Assembly (NCBI GenBank): GCA_009739215.1
Contig: VSJF01000008.1
Location: 310,001-374,000, forward strand
DNA from: Floccularia luteovirens
Lineage: Eukaryota > Basidiomycota > Agaricomycetes > Agaricales > Squamanitaceae
DNA length: 64,000 bases
Direction: 5' to 3'
The notes below the pieces were generated by a model. The model was not told the DNA's origin and did no database searches. It was given only the letters and a program-made list of their open reading frames with translations. Numbering within the stretch: position 1 is the stretch's first letter; the number at the start of each line of letters is the position of its first letter. Shown piece after piece: positions 11,447-24,654 of this stretch. Made by a program: the position numbers and the translations under genes.

Positions 11447-14400
11447 ATGGCTCCAGCAAGGCACACAAACGAAGAAGAGGAGACTTTTATGAACAGCATT
11501 TTGGGCAGCCTTGACGCAATTAATGACTCTCCGTGCTTTGGAGGTCCTTCCCCAGATCCATCTTCACCCAAGACACCAACCAAAAATCAGCGGAAATGCT
11601 CACCACTAAAAAGGTCTCACACGTCACCCTCAAAAGTCTTCTCTGCAGGGGATGTGGACATGTCATCGTTTCTGGAAGGAGCTGAAAACTGGGACATGGA
11701 TAGCTGGGATATCGATCCTTTCACTCCGAAGAAGCCAAGCCCTAAAAAGAAGGTTTTGGTGTGATATACTTCAGTCAGTTCTTCCCTGCGTATTGACCAC
11801 AGTTGTCTAGACGCTGAAAGAAATGGTACTGCCAACCTATGCTTCGGAAAGTTGTACAAGATGTATTGTCCACTCAGTTGTTGAAACTGAGGAGAGTGGC
11901 CGCTGGCACAAAGTAAGTCTAATGTTTGCTGAACTATGCGAATATTCATCTGTGTAGGTATTAGTTACACAAGTAGATTCCAGCGAAGAGCGCAGAAGGG
12001 TAATTTTGAAGGATGACTGGGTGCTGACAGATGTAAGAGTCGGTACGTCTACCGATTCCAAAGTATTCTACTTTTTTTGACGCTTCACAGGTGATGTTAT
12101 GAATGTTTTGGGAGAATTTGAACCAATCTCGCCCTCCTCTTCATCTCTGGTATCATCAATATCTATCACCTCCCAAGCCAACATGATAATTCTTCATCCG
12201 GACCTACTTTTGACCGCCACAGCTCTTTCTAATGCCTTGCAATGCCGGCGGAAGGCACTTATATCATCTTTGATTCGCTCTTCTAGTGATACAACCGCAG
12301 CTCTTCTATGGGGGAACATGTTGCACGAAATCATGCAAGCATGCCTAGGTGAGGGACGATGGGAGGAAACCTGGATTAACGAAAGAATTGAGGAGGCAGT
12401 TAACAAGAACCTTCTCGAACTTGTGAAGCTAGATCTTACTATTGAACAAGCTAAGCGAGAAGTAAATGCTAGAGCAAAAGGGTTACAAACGTTTGCTGCA
12501 AGATATCTATCAGACACACCGAAGGTATTCTATATTGCTTCATCTGTGACCTCTTGTAGCTGATTGATGTGTATCTTTACAGCCTGATGCGATTTTAATG
12601 GACACGCGTGCAAAGGCACATCAGGCACCCTCCTTGCTTGCCATTTCAAATCTACTTGATGTGGAGGAAGATATATGGTCACCTACTTATGGCCTCAAAG
12701 GAAAGCTTGATGCGACAGTCGACACTGTCACTTCAGATCCCACCTCATCGCAGTCCAACTTCTTCAAAACGACAGACTCTGTCATCACCAGAGGACCTCA
12801 ACCATTTGAGATCAAGACAGGTCGTACAGTTGCAGGCATGGAACACAGAGCACAAACTATGCTTTATACTTTACTAGCATCCGAACGTTATGGTACACCG
12901 GTATCCTCAGGATTATTATACTATACGCAAAGTGACGAGGTTGTTCGAGTCCCTTCAAGCCGAAATGAGCTCAGAGGTCTATTCCAAGCCCGAAACGAAC
13001 TGGCTGCATACCAAATGAGGAGGAACCGAAATCTCTCAGATGAGGGTGGTGTTGTCAACGTTTCTAGAGTAGAAATTCACGGAACAGTGGAGGAAGAACC
13101 ATTTCTACCACCAACTCTTGATGATGAGAGGCTGTGTAAGAAATGTTACTCACTCGATGCCTGTATGCTGTACCGCAAGGTATTTCTAATTTGATTCTAT
13201 TGTCTTATAACCATATATTAACTTTCTTCTTTCAGGCCATAGACGGTCCGATGGACCAATTTTCCCCCATTTATGATACGTATGAGCTCAAGACGTCCCA
13301 CCTCACATCCTCGCAAACTGCGTTCTTTAGAAAATGGGAGTCCCTACTCGCAATGGAAGAACAAGACCTTGTCAGATTCAAAAAAGAATTATGGACGCTA
13401 GGGGCAGCCGAGCGTGAAAGGCGGGGAAGATGTTTAGCTGGCATGGTGCTGGATGAAACGTTTATTGTTCCTGTTCCTGACAACATGATTACTACCGGTG
13501 AAAGCAAGATACACAAATTCAGCTATCGTTTCTTTCGTACTCCCGGCTGGGGGACTGAGCATGGGCTGCAAAAAGGGGCCAGCTTGCTGAATGGACACTT
13601 GAATGCAGGGGATGCCATAACAGTTTCGGTTGAACCGCATCTACTAGCCCTTGCCCGCGGATTTATAGTCGAGCTCACTCCCTCGGAAGTAATTGTAGGG
13701 GTGGACCATATTATCTCGCGCAAGACTATCGAGATGCGCATGGGTATTACAAAAGAGATTATATTCCGTATCGACAAGGACGAACTATTCGGCGGTATGG
13801 GCCGAATTCGCGATAACCTTGCTCAACTGTTCTATGCTGAGGGTGACACTCGCCGTTTACGACTAGTGGTAGATCTAAAAGCCCCTTCTTTCGTCCCTAA
13901 TTACAAATTGCCACCATTTGTCGAAAAGCACACAACAATGTTGAACGCTAACCAGCGTGCGGCTGTGAGCAAAGTTCTGTCTGCCGATGACTACGCTTTG
14001 ATCTTGGGAATGCCCGGAACGGGTAAGACAACAGTGACTGCAGCACTTATAAAAGCACTTGTGGAGATGGGCAAGACAGTTCTGTTAACATCATACACCC
14101 ATTCTGCTGTGGACACAATTCTCTTGAAACTCGATGATGCTGACTTTGGCATATTGAGGTTGGGAAATGCGGATAAGGTAATTTGTTGTGACCTTAGTAA
14201 CTGGATCAATGCTAACTATCTCCTCTTTAGATACATCCCAATGTCCAGAAATATACATTGGCTGCGCGGAGAAAAGCGACTACAATCGAAGAACTGGAAC
14301 GTCAATTAATGTCGCCACCTGTCGTTGCGACTACCTGCCTTACTGTAGATCAGTAAGTTTTTCCACACCATAGTATTCGTTACAGACACTAACCTCTCCC

Positions 14401-15721
14401 CTTTAGTGCATTGTTCACCCGTCGCAAATTTGACTACTGTATCGTGGACGAGGCATCCCAGATCACACTTCCTACGTGCCTTGGCCCACTGCGGTATGCA
14501 GAAACGTTTGTTCTAGTTGGAGATCATTTTCAGTTGCCTCCACTTGTAAGTTTTTGACTACCCCTCTCCTGATACGTGTCCCTGAAGAACTTCTTCATTC
14601 ACAGGTGCGAAACAAAGATGCACGAAAAGGTGGACTTGATGTTTCGCTTTTTCGTCGTCTTTCGGACGCCCACCCAGCAGCTGTCGTTGATCTAGCTTCC
14701 CAGTACCGCATGAATGAAGATATTATGATTTTGTCAAATAAGCTCATATACAGTGACCGTCTGCGTTGTGGGTCAGAGGAAGTTGCAAAAAGAAGCTTGG
14801 TACTTCCGAATAAGGAATTCCTTAACCGTCTACATTCACCAAGTATCTCAACCTGCCGAGAGCATGATAGGACATGCTGGATTGAACACTTAGCATCTGA
14901 AAGGTAAGACTTCCCATGCCTTTCCGCAATTTTTTATAACCCCTCTTTGATAGCTGCAAAGCCGTCTTTGTTGATACAGATCTTGTCCCAGCACAAGATT
15001 CGCGAGTAGGAGATCTAGTGCAGAATGAAACAGAAGCCAGTCTGGTTCTGCAATTGACAGAAACCTTGCTGCAAAGTGGAGTGCGCGAAGACCAAATTGG
15101 GATTATCTCCTTGTATCGCCAACAAGTCAAACTGTTGACGCATCTCCTTCATGCAAGGAGTAAAATTGAGATCCTGACTGCCGATCGAAGTCAAGGGAGA
15201 GATAAGGATTGTATCATTATCTCCATGGTAAGATCGAACGATTCAGGACAAGTAAGTAAAATTAAATTTCTTTAACGAATAGTTATACTTATCTCCGCCT
15301 TCTTTTCTAGGTTGGTGACCTGTTGAAAGACTGGAGGAGGATTAATGTCTCCTTTACTCGGGCTCGATCCAAGCTCATCATCATTGGATCACGAAAAACA
15401 CTCCAGAGCACAGATCTTCTTTCACAATTCTTGAGACTCATGGAAGAACGTAATTGGATCATACAACTCCCTCCCAACGCCGACAAGTTACACTCCGAGA
15501 TGTTTAGCAATAATTGCTCGACTCCGACAAAACGTATCAGGGAGAACCTTGAACTAGTTCTTTGTCACACGACAACGGCAACGACTACGAGTAAGGAAAA
15601 TCAACTAGAAACCCACTCGGATCGGCCTCAGAAAAAGCTCAAGATAAAAAGGACAGATTTAGACAGCGGTATTTTGAGAGGGAGACCGATTTTGCAGGAT
15701 TTGGTTAATGGGAATATGTAA
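11447..15721 (+). CDS. DNA2: DNA replication ATP-dependent helicase/nuclease Dna2
   Basis: All exons join in frame from ATG 11447 to TAA 15719-15721. Order: short disordered N-terminus ([14 protein letters not shown]), an OB-like segment, then the RecB-type nuclease with [27 protein letters not shown], the [11 protein letters not shown]sp and the FEIKTGR Glu-x-Lys motif, closed by [10 protein letters not shown], Cys residues of the 4Fe-4S cluster whose first Cys is CRR. The C-terminal SF1 helicase has Walker [10 protein letters not shown], the DEAS Walker B box (VDEASQI), motif [13 protein letters not shown], and motifs [14 protein letters not shown] and [11 protein letters not shown]. Dna2 cuts flaps in Okazaki fragment maturation and resects breaks in the nucleus. 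Introns are at about 11762-11812, 11914-11957, 12046-12090, 12524-12582, 13180-13235, 14177-14230, 14353-14406 and further sites to 15311. Length is typical. A basic tail (KKLKIKRTD) may help nuclear import. No frame break was found. Confidence 0.96.
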
Positions 15722-16004
15722 CAAATAGTTCCCCAATATATAGTACAGTATACCCAATAATACTACATATATAGAACCACATCCCATATAGCTAGAAGCC
15801 CATTACATTCTAGAATAATATCGTAATTGTATGGGAGACAAGAGAAAGATTATGGTAAAGTATAGAGCTCCCCGGCTGGGCATTTCTGGATGTTGTTATG
15901 GCTCTTAACCACATGTCCTGAGATGCTACACAGAAAGGGAGCTACTCGTTGTAGTTCTTTTATTCCGAGATCCACATGTCATGATATATACATCAAAAAG
16001 CAAC

Positions 16005-17590
16005 TTAAGAGGATGCTGCAACAAAAGCATTGAAGTTATACATTGGAGGGTGCATTTTAAAGGTGAATCCTGGAGGTGTGAAGTTTTGCACTTCTATTCC
16101 GTCCCGAAAAATAGTTGCAGAGACCGAACAATCATCTGTTAGAGGTAAACGAAGCTTACTCAGACCACTAGGAAGGTCGGTTGTTAAATTAGATGGGTTG
16201 CAACAAAGAACGATCTGTGCGGGTGACTCAAGAAGGACAACAACCCATACCATGTCTTCCGACTTAGAAAGAAGTACTTTGAGCTTGTGAGAAAAGGGAA
16301 AAGTATTTATACGTACGAACTGATAGTTCTTTGGTTTCCCAACGCTGTCCGGGGCATCTGTGTTCGCTGGATAGACTCGACCCCACATGAATATTTTGTC
16401 TTCAGTAATAGGTGGTAATTCCCCAGTCTTGAATCCAACGATATAGTAGCTGATAAGATCGAGCCAGCCTGAACAATACATTTAATGGACCTTATCGACT
16501 AAGAAAGCGGAGTGTACTGACCTTGGTGATCAAATCCAGCCGTCCACGACTCGGAGTTCGGTTGAGCTCCAGATATCGGTCCAATGTAATGAGACTCCCC
16601 ATAATCATTCCACGAAATAATTTGTGCGATATCGATTGATCGACGCTCCTTTATGAGGAGCTCCCATCTTTCAGCAAGTAGCCACTTATCGCCGCTATAA
16701 ATCAAATTTTTGTTGTAGGAATTAGGACCATAGTGCTTGAAGTGACATGTGCGGTCAATATAGTTTTGAAGTGTGAAGTCAAGGTATTCACTGTAAAAAA
16801 CCAAGGGGAAACTCCCGCCATATATGTCTTCCCCTGTAAGTGGCTAATATATTGGTTGTCAGAGTCAGAATTGATTTCGTAGTTTCCCATAGGCCAAGCA
16901 GAGTTCCACTATGCTAATCGCCGTTAGCAAATCAATACGAATTGGTACTCGTACGAACATTAAACGCCCCATCAATCGAATCAAAGCTTGGGAGTTGGGT
17001 TGGATCGATGAAAAAGGCGGGAACAAGATAAACATCTGGCAATCCGGTTTTCAAAGTGTTTCTCCACCCTTCATTGGCACTATTCGCTCCAAACGTGCAA
17101 TTTTCACCTCCAAAGGTAGAAATGAGCATTTTATCATGATATATCAGCTGTTGCTGATGATTGTTGTATGTGTTGATATATTGTCTAAGTATGTCTCCAT
17201 CTTGCACCGCCGAGCAACGAAGAGAGGTCATGTCAAAAGATAAGACTAGTTTGAAGTCTATATTTCCAGCTTCTATATCACTGGCCACTTGATAGGCGTC
17301 AGCTACCCTCGCTGGTTCCCATGGATCTCCGCCTACATTCAGAACAAAGCCATCTATCCCTTTTTCAGATGCCAGCTGTATATCTGATGGTCGTCAAATA
17401 AGAATAGAATATGGAAATATACTAAAGAAATACCTCGGGACCAATTGTCTGTTGTGTATGGATAGGTGTTGCCCACCATAAAATGAGCAAGTACAAGTTT
17501 CGAATCCCTATCCGGTCTGGTAAAAAGGGCATGCAAGACCTGTATATGTATCTGCAAAAAATAGAGTAATATTAATAGATAATTGCGCAT
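16005..17590 (-). CDS. Glycoside hydrolase family 71, secreted alpha-1,3-glucanase
   Basis: The ATG at 17590 starts a hydrophobic signal-like segment (MRNYLLILLYFLQ...) followed by KLVLAHFMVGNTYPYT, the GH71 N-terminal hallmark. Downstream are IDGFVLNVGGDPWEP, FKLVLSFDM, LISTFGGE, the YMAGVSPWFFT block, LLAERWELL and QIISWNDYGESHYIGP. The C-terminal beta domain ends at TAA 16005-16007. GH71 enzymes (mutanases) hydrolyse alpha-1,3-glucan in fungal walls outside the cell, acting in wall remodelling or mycoparasitism. An intron at about 16792-16735 joins PWFFT directly to HYGPNSYNKN, as in the family; without it about 20 extra residues appear. Several other short introns exist. The gene is divergent from UBA2 across 473 bp. 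Intact as far as I can read. Confidence 0.9.
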
Positions 17591-18063
17591 GACGGTAATA
17601 TTCCGATAAGACAGGGAATGTGAATTTGTGATTGCATCTGCGATGAAGGAATCTTATACATTGTGAGGCTGACTGGAGGGGGCGGCTGGCAAGATAACTG
17701 TGAGACATTGACATTGGGCTGGACGCCTGTAATATATAACTTTGGTTGTTCGGAACATTTAGAAGGCCTAACCAGGGAGTTTTTGTTCAAGGTCTGAAAA
17801 TCATAAATCACAGAATGATCATCATGACATTGTTCGTGGGCGAAAGCTATGAATCACGGAATAATGATGGTTGTTGAATCACTGTGACACTTGATGTTAC
17901 AAGTGCGTGACCGGACGTACTTACATGACATCGCGTCTAATTCTGAAGAACTAACCATCTTTTCTTTGCGCGAATAACCCTCCCAGTCACGCTGCCTTGT
18001 CCAACCATAGCGCCCGAAAAGCTACGTCCGTCTAGTGCCTCGGCGTATAAACCGTATTGTATA

Positions 18064-20674
18064 ATGTCCACAGCCAGAGCTCGCACAGCTCATGCGAAGG
18101 CAATTCTCGGTCCAGAGCTTCATGCAAAGTTAGCGACAACTAAGGTTTTATTGGTTGGTGCCGGGGGTATAGGCTGTGAACTCTGTACGTAGCGTACTCC
18201 GTAACAAATACATGTGGCTGATGAAAGACTTTCATAGTGAAGAACATTGTTCTAACTGGCTTTGGCCACATCACTCTGCTGGACCTTGATACTATTGATA
18301 TTTCCAATCTCAATCGACAATTTCTGTTTAAGAAGAAAGATGTGAAGCAAAGCAAAGCAATGGTAAGTTTTTTGGTCTTACCATTCATTCATGGCATTTT
18401 ACAACTATGCTTTTGTATCTTAATTTGAATTCACAAAATCTGACTTTTATGTCGAAGATTGCAGCACAAACTGCAGCACCGTTCAACCCAAATGTTTGCA
18501 TTACACCCATTCACGGTAACATCAAAGAACCACAGTATGACATACCTTGGTTTCAAACTTTTGATATTGTGCTTAACGCATTGGACAATCTCGGTACGAG
18601 TCGACAAGTTTCGTTTTCCCTCCTATACTCAGTTTATGGCAAGATGCAAGAAGGCATGTGAACAAAATGTGTATGGCATCACAAGTTCCTCTAGTCGAGT
18701 CGGGGACAGCGGGTTATCTTGGTCAGGTACAACCATTGTTGAAGGTATGTCAAGGAACTTGACCCTGTGCAACTGACTAACTTCCTGCAGGATCGCACAG
18801 AATGTTTCGACTGTATACCTAAACCAACCCCAAAGACCTTTCCTGTGTGCACCATTCGGTCAACACCAAGTCAGCCTATCCATTGCATTGTATGGAGCAA
18901 GAGCTACCTGATGGGGTGAGAGAGCGAACACTTCGCTCGATCTGTCATTAACTTTAGAAATAGACAGTTATTTGGTGAGGACTGAGGATGCTGGAGAAGA
19001 GCTTGACGAAGCTGAGAAACAGGGAGAGAATGGTATGTCTATCTTATTTCCAGAAGGGACAATGACAAGACACGTTTTTAGCTCAAGAAATCGAAACATT
19101 GCGTAAGGAAGCAAAAGCATTCAAGTCTGTTAGAGATGCATTGCGCGACTCTTCGCTCGGAAATGCCGCAAAACTAGTGTTTCAAAAGGTTTTACTAACC
19201 CAAGCTATTATTGAACCAATCAGATAAGTTAACCAGCCAAATAGGTCTTCCATGCCGATATCAAAAATCTTTTAATAATGTCCGACATGTGGAGGACGCG
19301 CTCTCCCCCTGTCCCACTTGACTATGATGCCATTCTGGACGGAACATTTTCGTTGAAACCCTTGATCAATGGGTCTAACAACACTCAGCCCGTGAACGCC
19401 GTTGCTAGTAGTAGCAAAAACCCACAAACACTAGTGAATGGAACGTCTTCGGCCTCCTTGAAGGACCAACGTGCCCTGACCTTGAAAGATAATTTGGACT
19501 TATTCATATCAAGGTCCTTATATTTTGTTTGTAAATAATCGGATGGCTTGTCTAAAATTTTGATCCAGTACCAATCGCCTGGCTGAACGCCTCCAAAGAG
19601 GTGAAACTACGATATCCTTTGACAAGGATGATGATGATACGCTAGACTTTGTAACAGCTTCATCCAACCTGCGTTCAGCAGCTTATGGTATCGAAGGGAA
19701 GACCCGCTGGGAAGTCAAGGGTCAGCTTCTTCTATCTTAAATTCAAGTAATAAACTGTTGACAAAAAATTCAGAAATGGCTGGGAACATCATTCCTGCAA
19801 TTGCCACCACCAATGCTATTGTTTCTGGACTCATTGTCTTACAAGCTCTCAATCTTCTTCGAAAATCGTACGATAAAATGCGTAATGTGCATTTGCAATT
19901 CAAACCTGCAGTCCCGTTAAGCACAATCAACTTATCTCCACCGAATCCTGGATGCGGTATTTGTAGAGATACGTATGGTGTGGTGCGTTGTGATCCAGCG
20001 CGCACGAAGCTCAGTGATATCATCAATGGCATTTTGGCTGGCGAAGATCGTGAAGTAAGTGTTTATGAAGAAAAACGAGTTTTAAGCGATCCGGATTGGG
20101 ACGATAATTTGGAGCGCACATTGGAAAGCTTGAACGTCTCTCGTGGGATGTTCTTAGCAATCGTTGATGAAGATGGAGATCTGGGTACCATTGCTCTTGG
20201 ATTAGCGGAACTTCCGTCAGTACTTGTTTGACTTTGCTGTGTGGAAACAACACTAACCTAGAATACTTGTAAAGTGAGGGACACCCTATGGATGCGCCAC
20301 CATTTATATTGCCCGACCCTTTACCTATTCCTCCGAAGAAAATAAAAGTAGTAGCGCCTCCAGAAACTCCACCAAGAACATTACAAAAGCGGGCGTTATC
20401 TATCGAAGAAGATGAAAATGGAGTCATCGAAATAGAACCGACTCCTAAGAAGACTCGTATATATGCGACACTCGGAAAACGAAAAGCCGATGATCTCATG
20501 AGTTCCATTAAAGCGAACGGTGAGAAGAAGCGCTCCAATGACCTCAGTCCAAGTCGGCGGGATGGGCAGAGTCCGAGCAAGAAGAGACGATTGGAAGAAG
20601 ATGGTCTAGTGATGATGGCTGGAGAGAATGATAGACTAGAGGAAGAGGACATTATCGTCATTGACGACGACTAA
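18064..20674 (+). CDS. UBA2: SUMO-activating enzyme subunit 2 (Uba2), with one apparent +1 frameshift
   Basis: ATG 18064 gives [19 protein letters not shown] then [16 protein letters not shown] (ATP-binding loop), [30 protein letters not shown], and the catalytic Cys block [20 protein letters not shown]. Then come LFGED, the adenylation repeat [15 protein letters not shown], the ubiquitin-fold domain, and an acidic/basic tail with nuclear signals ending IIVIDDD. Uba2 and Aos1 activate SUMO by adenylation and thioester formation in the nucleus. Introns are short and phased well, for example CTC T|TG AAG near 18188-18233. One break occurs: at 18975-18990 the sequence reads GAG GAC TGA GGA, while dropping the T at 18983 restores [17 protein letters not shown], the expected acidic stretch. 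A 48-nt GT-AG intron covering this stretch is possible (about 18975-19022) but would delete conserved residues. UBA2 is essential in most fungi, so a sequence error is likely. Confidence 0.94.
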
Positions 20675-21888
20675 TATCCATTGTGTTGATGATAGTGATG
20701 TATGTGTCACTCGGATTGTAGTATTTAAATACTTAATGCTGTCCTTGTCTGTACTACTACATGCTATCGATTTTCTGCTAATATAGGTTAACCCTCTAAT
20801 TTTTTCTCACCATCCTAGTAACATTGAATTTGAGAAAAATGAACCCTAGATACGTATATATCTGACAGCTGTAACATGTAAAGCTCAATATTGAAATATT
20901 GAGCGCTGAATACTGGGCACAGCATTGATCGTCACGAATTTGCGGCTCTGAGTCAGTTGTAAAACATACTTTAGTCTCTTTTTAGCCGTCCAGCTGATCC
21001 AGCCTCTTTTTTCCGATTCCGAGTCTGGGACATTGAATATAGTTAGCAAGAGGTCAATTGTCATACTAGAGCATACATATCTCCCCGCGCGTGGCCGAGA
21101 GAAGTCGATCGCGCAAATCTACCGGAGTCGAAACGGATATCATTTGTCACCTCGTCTTGGCGACTAACTAAATCCTTACGAAAAATTCGAGCAACTTCCT
21201 GTGCTCCTGGACCTAGAAAGTTAAAGTTTCATGTGGCCTTGGACGCAATGTCTAACCACACTAGGTCATTTGGAACACGGGACGAGACCGGGGAAGCCAA
21301 CGAGCCATGTGGCTTGGCAGAAATTCAACAAAGACCAGGCTATATATATATATATACCTTTCTTCAATCTTATTTTCACGCATTTACACCCACCTTCACT
21401 TGTATCCTCTTGCATCCAAATAATACCTCATTAATTACATCCATAAAATAACGCATCCACTTGGCGCCTGTCAGACACCAAATGGAGGTGCAGCAAGTTC
21501 GCTCAGGCGCAGTCCTTGCTCCAACTTAATTGCTCTATGAACTTATTATATACTGGCAACGTGTTAAATTAATTTATTGGTGCTTGCAAAGATATTTTGC
21601 CACACTCACTCCCCACAGCGCTCTTAGCCCATGATCAATTTCAACCTCTTGTGCTTTATTTGTCATGTCCCAGTCTTTATAGCAAACTCTCATACGATAT
21701 AACGCTGAATTGAGCCAGACAACTGGATGTGAGATCCTGTTTGAACCACAATGCTCAAACACTACATTTTATTGAACTCTTGTTTTAAATACATTGCATC
21801 GACTTGTGCTTTAAGAAAATGAGGCGGCCAAACAAGGATTGTTGCCATATGTGTCGGATATTACATTCGATCACTTATAATTTTTGTA
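20675..21888. other. Intergenic region, no supported gene
   Basis: The space between the convergent UBA2 and aldo-keto reductase genes is about 1.2 kb. Open stretches are under 75 codons and have no motifs. It is AT-rich and includes an AT dinucleotide run at 21341-21356. Confidence 0.4.
21341..21356. repeat. AT dinucleotide microsatellite
   Basis: Eight tandem TA units in an AT-rich intergenic region. It is short, likely polymorphic, and has no other evident role. Confidence 0.7.
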
Positions 21889-23349
21889 TCAGTGAAATGC
21901 CGTCATGCTGAAATATCCGCAGGCTGCAAGGAATGCAGCTGCGACTAATGTGGCTGTCACCTTACGGATCGAAGACCTTACGCCTGCGCCTCGAGCGCCG
22001 GCGTCGTCAATGGCTTTTATTTCTTCGGGTGTAAGGACTGTAGAAAAAATCTGAGTTATTATATAAAACGGTATAGATTAATAACTTACTGATATCTCCA
22101 GCATTGAGGTAACCTTCAAGTCTCGATTTTTTGGAGCTAGAACTATACGAAAAGGTGAGGTAAGTGTTACTAGGTGCAGTGAACAAGAAATGGGATTATT
22201 ATATACGTCAGAACTATAGCTCCTTTGTATTTGGCCCATGCTAGAAGGACTTGGTCCAGTGTGACGTTAAGTCTAGAAGCAACTTTTTTAAGCGGGGCAT
22301 CGACAGGTCCACCAGGGAGAGTGGTAACGGGGCTGTGGAAATCGAAACAGGAATCAACAAGATTGAGGAGAATTTATCAATATGGAGAATCCGAACATAA
22401 GAGGGCTGTAGGCTTCAATTGCAATGCCATTTTTCAAACAGAATTCGACGATAGGTTTCTGCTGTTTGTAAGCGTATGGGTGGAGGATGATCTAACAGGA
22501 ACGCTTTTAGCCATCTGAATTACGGTGCGTCTTTGATTATTTTTAAAGACTGTTACAGACCTGGTTCGCTGCAGGAATGGTTTTAGCTGAGGCCAACAAA
22601 GTCTTGACCTGGTCAACATTGAAGTTGCTGATACCAATGTTCCTAGAAAACCGTCATTAATTAACAGTTACGCATTGTTGAGGAGTTTCCCCAAACAAAC
22701 CTAGCTAATCCTTGTTCCTTGATAGCTTCGAATTGCTTCCAGATGGTGGGAATATCAGGAACGGCCAATCTTGGGCTATGTAGGAGGTACAAATCAACGT
22801 AAGTTAATTCAAGCTGTAATGATGTAAATTAGGTATATGTGTCCTAGTGCAGAGAAATGAAACATACGTATTTGAGACTGTTGCGGATTGATTCTTCAAC
22901 CCCCAGTCCATCCAAACCTGAGTATTTGGTTGTGATAAAAACATTTTCGCGTTTGAGTCCACTTTCGTGGACTGCGATACCAGCCTCTTTCTCATTCCTG
23001 TAGGCTTGAGCAGTGTCTGTGTGCCAAGTATAACGATTGAAAACTGTATTCGTGGAAAAAAGATACGTAGGAAGCCTCACCAATGTGATCAAACCCAACG
23101 GAAATGGCTTGGTCGACTTGGTCCACCGTTGTTTGACCCACAGGGATTTTCCAGGTCCCAAAACTGTAATTGTAAGGAAAGGTTAGTTCAACGGTTGCTG
23201 ATGAACACAATTGCGGCAGTAATGCTACCCTTACTTGAGACTTACCCTATACCTGGAACTTCCCGACCTGTTTGTGTGATTTAGTATAGCCAGTACCATA
23301 GGCCACAAAAACACATACCGTCATTCAATTTAATAGGGTCCCAAGGCAT
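21889..23349 (-). CDS. Aldo-keto reductase with C-terminal hydrophobic tail
   Basis: ATG 23349 opens MPWDPIKLNDGREVPGIGFGT, the usual AKR start. The catalytic tetrad is visible: Asp and Tyr in DTAQAYRNE, Lys in FITTKYSG, and His in LYLLHSPRL. Later blocks are NIGISNF, HPYAYKQQKPIVEFC, IEAYSPL and VTLDQVLLAWAK, then SSSKKSRLEGYL, the NADPH-binding end. About seven short introns were followed; one of about 70 nt joins AANQ to IILHPYAY. The enzyme should reduce carbonyls with NADPH in the cytosol; the substrate is unknown. After TPEEIKAIDDAG, where most AKRs end, there is an extra basic segment and a hydrophobic stretch (ATLVAAAFLAACGYF) just before the TGA. It looks like a tail anchor, which would place the enzyme on a membrane. 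This is also seen in some basidiomycete AKRs, but here it is inference. Confidence 0.9.
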
Positions 23350-23794
23350 TGTTCTGATATTACTGAGAAGAGCGAAGGTGGTCTTTGTAGTAAAGAGAGG
23401 ATGAACAAATGTGGGGATACGTTAACAACTGGTGGAAAAATTGAGATAAGACATTCTCATGCCCTTCTTCTTTGATAATGTTTAAATTTAAATTTAGAAC
23501 AGCTGATAGCAGGGAACAGATCTAGACATGTGCACATTTTGTTATTTGGTCAATTATAAATTATATTCTGCGGTACTCAGCTTTGGAGTTTTGTATACTT
23601 AGGTTTAGGTTATGATACTTTCTCTGAGGTTTAGTTACGCATCCATCTAACTACTAATTGATCCCCCATGAAATATAAGTACCGTAGCACGGGAAGTTCG
23701 CCGGACAAGAAGTACATGAAAATAGCAATTTTTATAACTCCGCTTCTGACATCTGACATCACTCGGATAGCTTTCCGTCGAGCTCATGGCATCA

Positions 23795-24290
23795 AATGAC
23801 TTCATTAGTTATAAGATATAGGTCATCACCGTCATACTCGTTTATCAAGAGGTGTATCATCCTCTATACACAGTCCGGTCCACCAAGCAACTGTTTCTAG
23901 CTCTGCAATATGCTATATAGGCTCTTCGTCTTCTCGTCGATTCAACTGATATCCCAACAAATACTATAGGACTAGAAACATTGTACAGAATAGGTCATGT
24001 CCATCGAGATGTTGCACCTAGAAATGTTCTCGTCGTAGGTGAAAAACTGTCTGACCTGGAATGTGCGATACGTATAGGGTCAGGAGGAAATTACAATGTT
24101 CGAACTGTGAGTAGTTATATTTTCAATATCTGGTTTCTTGTCGATTGTTTATAAGGAGCCATAGGGAACAGTTGATTTTACTTCAATCGAGATCGTGAAG
24201 GGTACTTATATCATTGGAAATAACGACCTACCACTAGCATTATTTGACGTGCATCCATTTGTTAAACCGTCGGGCTCGGAATGCGTCTAA
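23795..24290 (+). pseudogene. FunK1-type protein kinase remnant (copy A)
   Basis: The stretch has GHVHRDVAPRNVLVV, the HRD catalytic loop with the following Asn, then LECAIRIGSG and, after a short intron-like gap, GTVDFTSIEIVKGTY and HPFVKPSG. It aligns by eye over about 450 bp with the FunK1 copies at 37.3 and 39.0 kb, including the upstream part near 23845 that matches SPLYKVRSTKQ. The N-terminal lobe, the C-terminal helices and an intact frame are missing, so it is a dead fragment. FunK1 is a fungal-type kinase family expanded in Agaricomycetes; its role is unknown. Confidence 0.75.
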
Positions 24291-24654
24291 AGGTAGATCT
24301 ATGTCCTAAGCCTGAGAAGAAAGGTAAAAGCAGTACGTACTGTGAACGGTATTCTCGCTCGTGATGCGAATAATCGCGCATATATTCTTAGCTCTGGCCG
24401 TACATCTTGCAGACAACACTCCCGTGACTACCCTGTTACCTCATTAATCATCACATGGCTTCTCTCAACTGGACCTTATCGACAACATATTTTTCCCTCC
24501 CAGTTGACCCACTAGTATATGGATCGTGAATTGTAATAATAATAGCCGTTTCGGCGGCGATTGGTGTTTGATATATTGTATGTTTGTGGGTACCTTTGTA
24601 TCTTTGCGATCAGCGGGGCGTGCACCCAGAAACCCCGATCTTCAAAGTATATAA

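Noticed and set aside
20023..20661. 212-codon minus-strand open frame
   Set aside because: It overlaps the last exons of UBA2, whose family identity is clear; the antisense frame has no recognisable motif.
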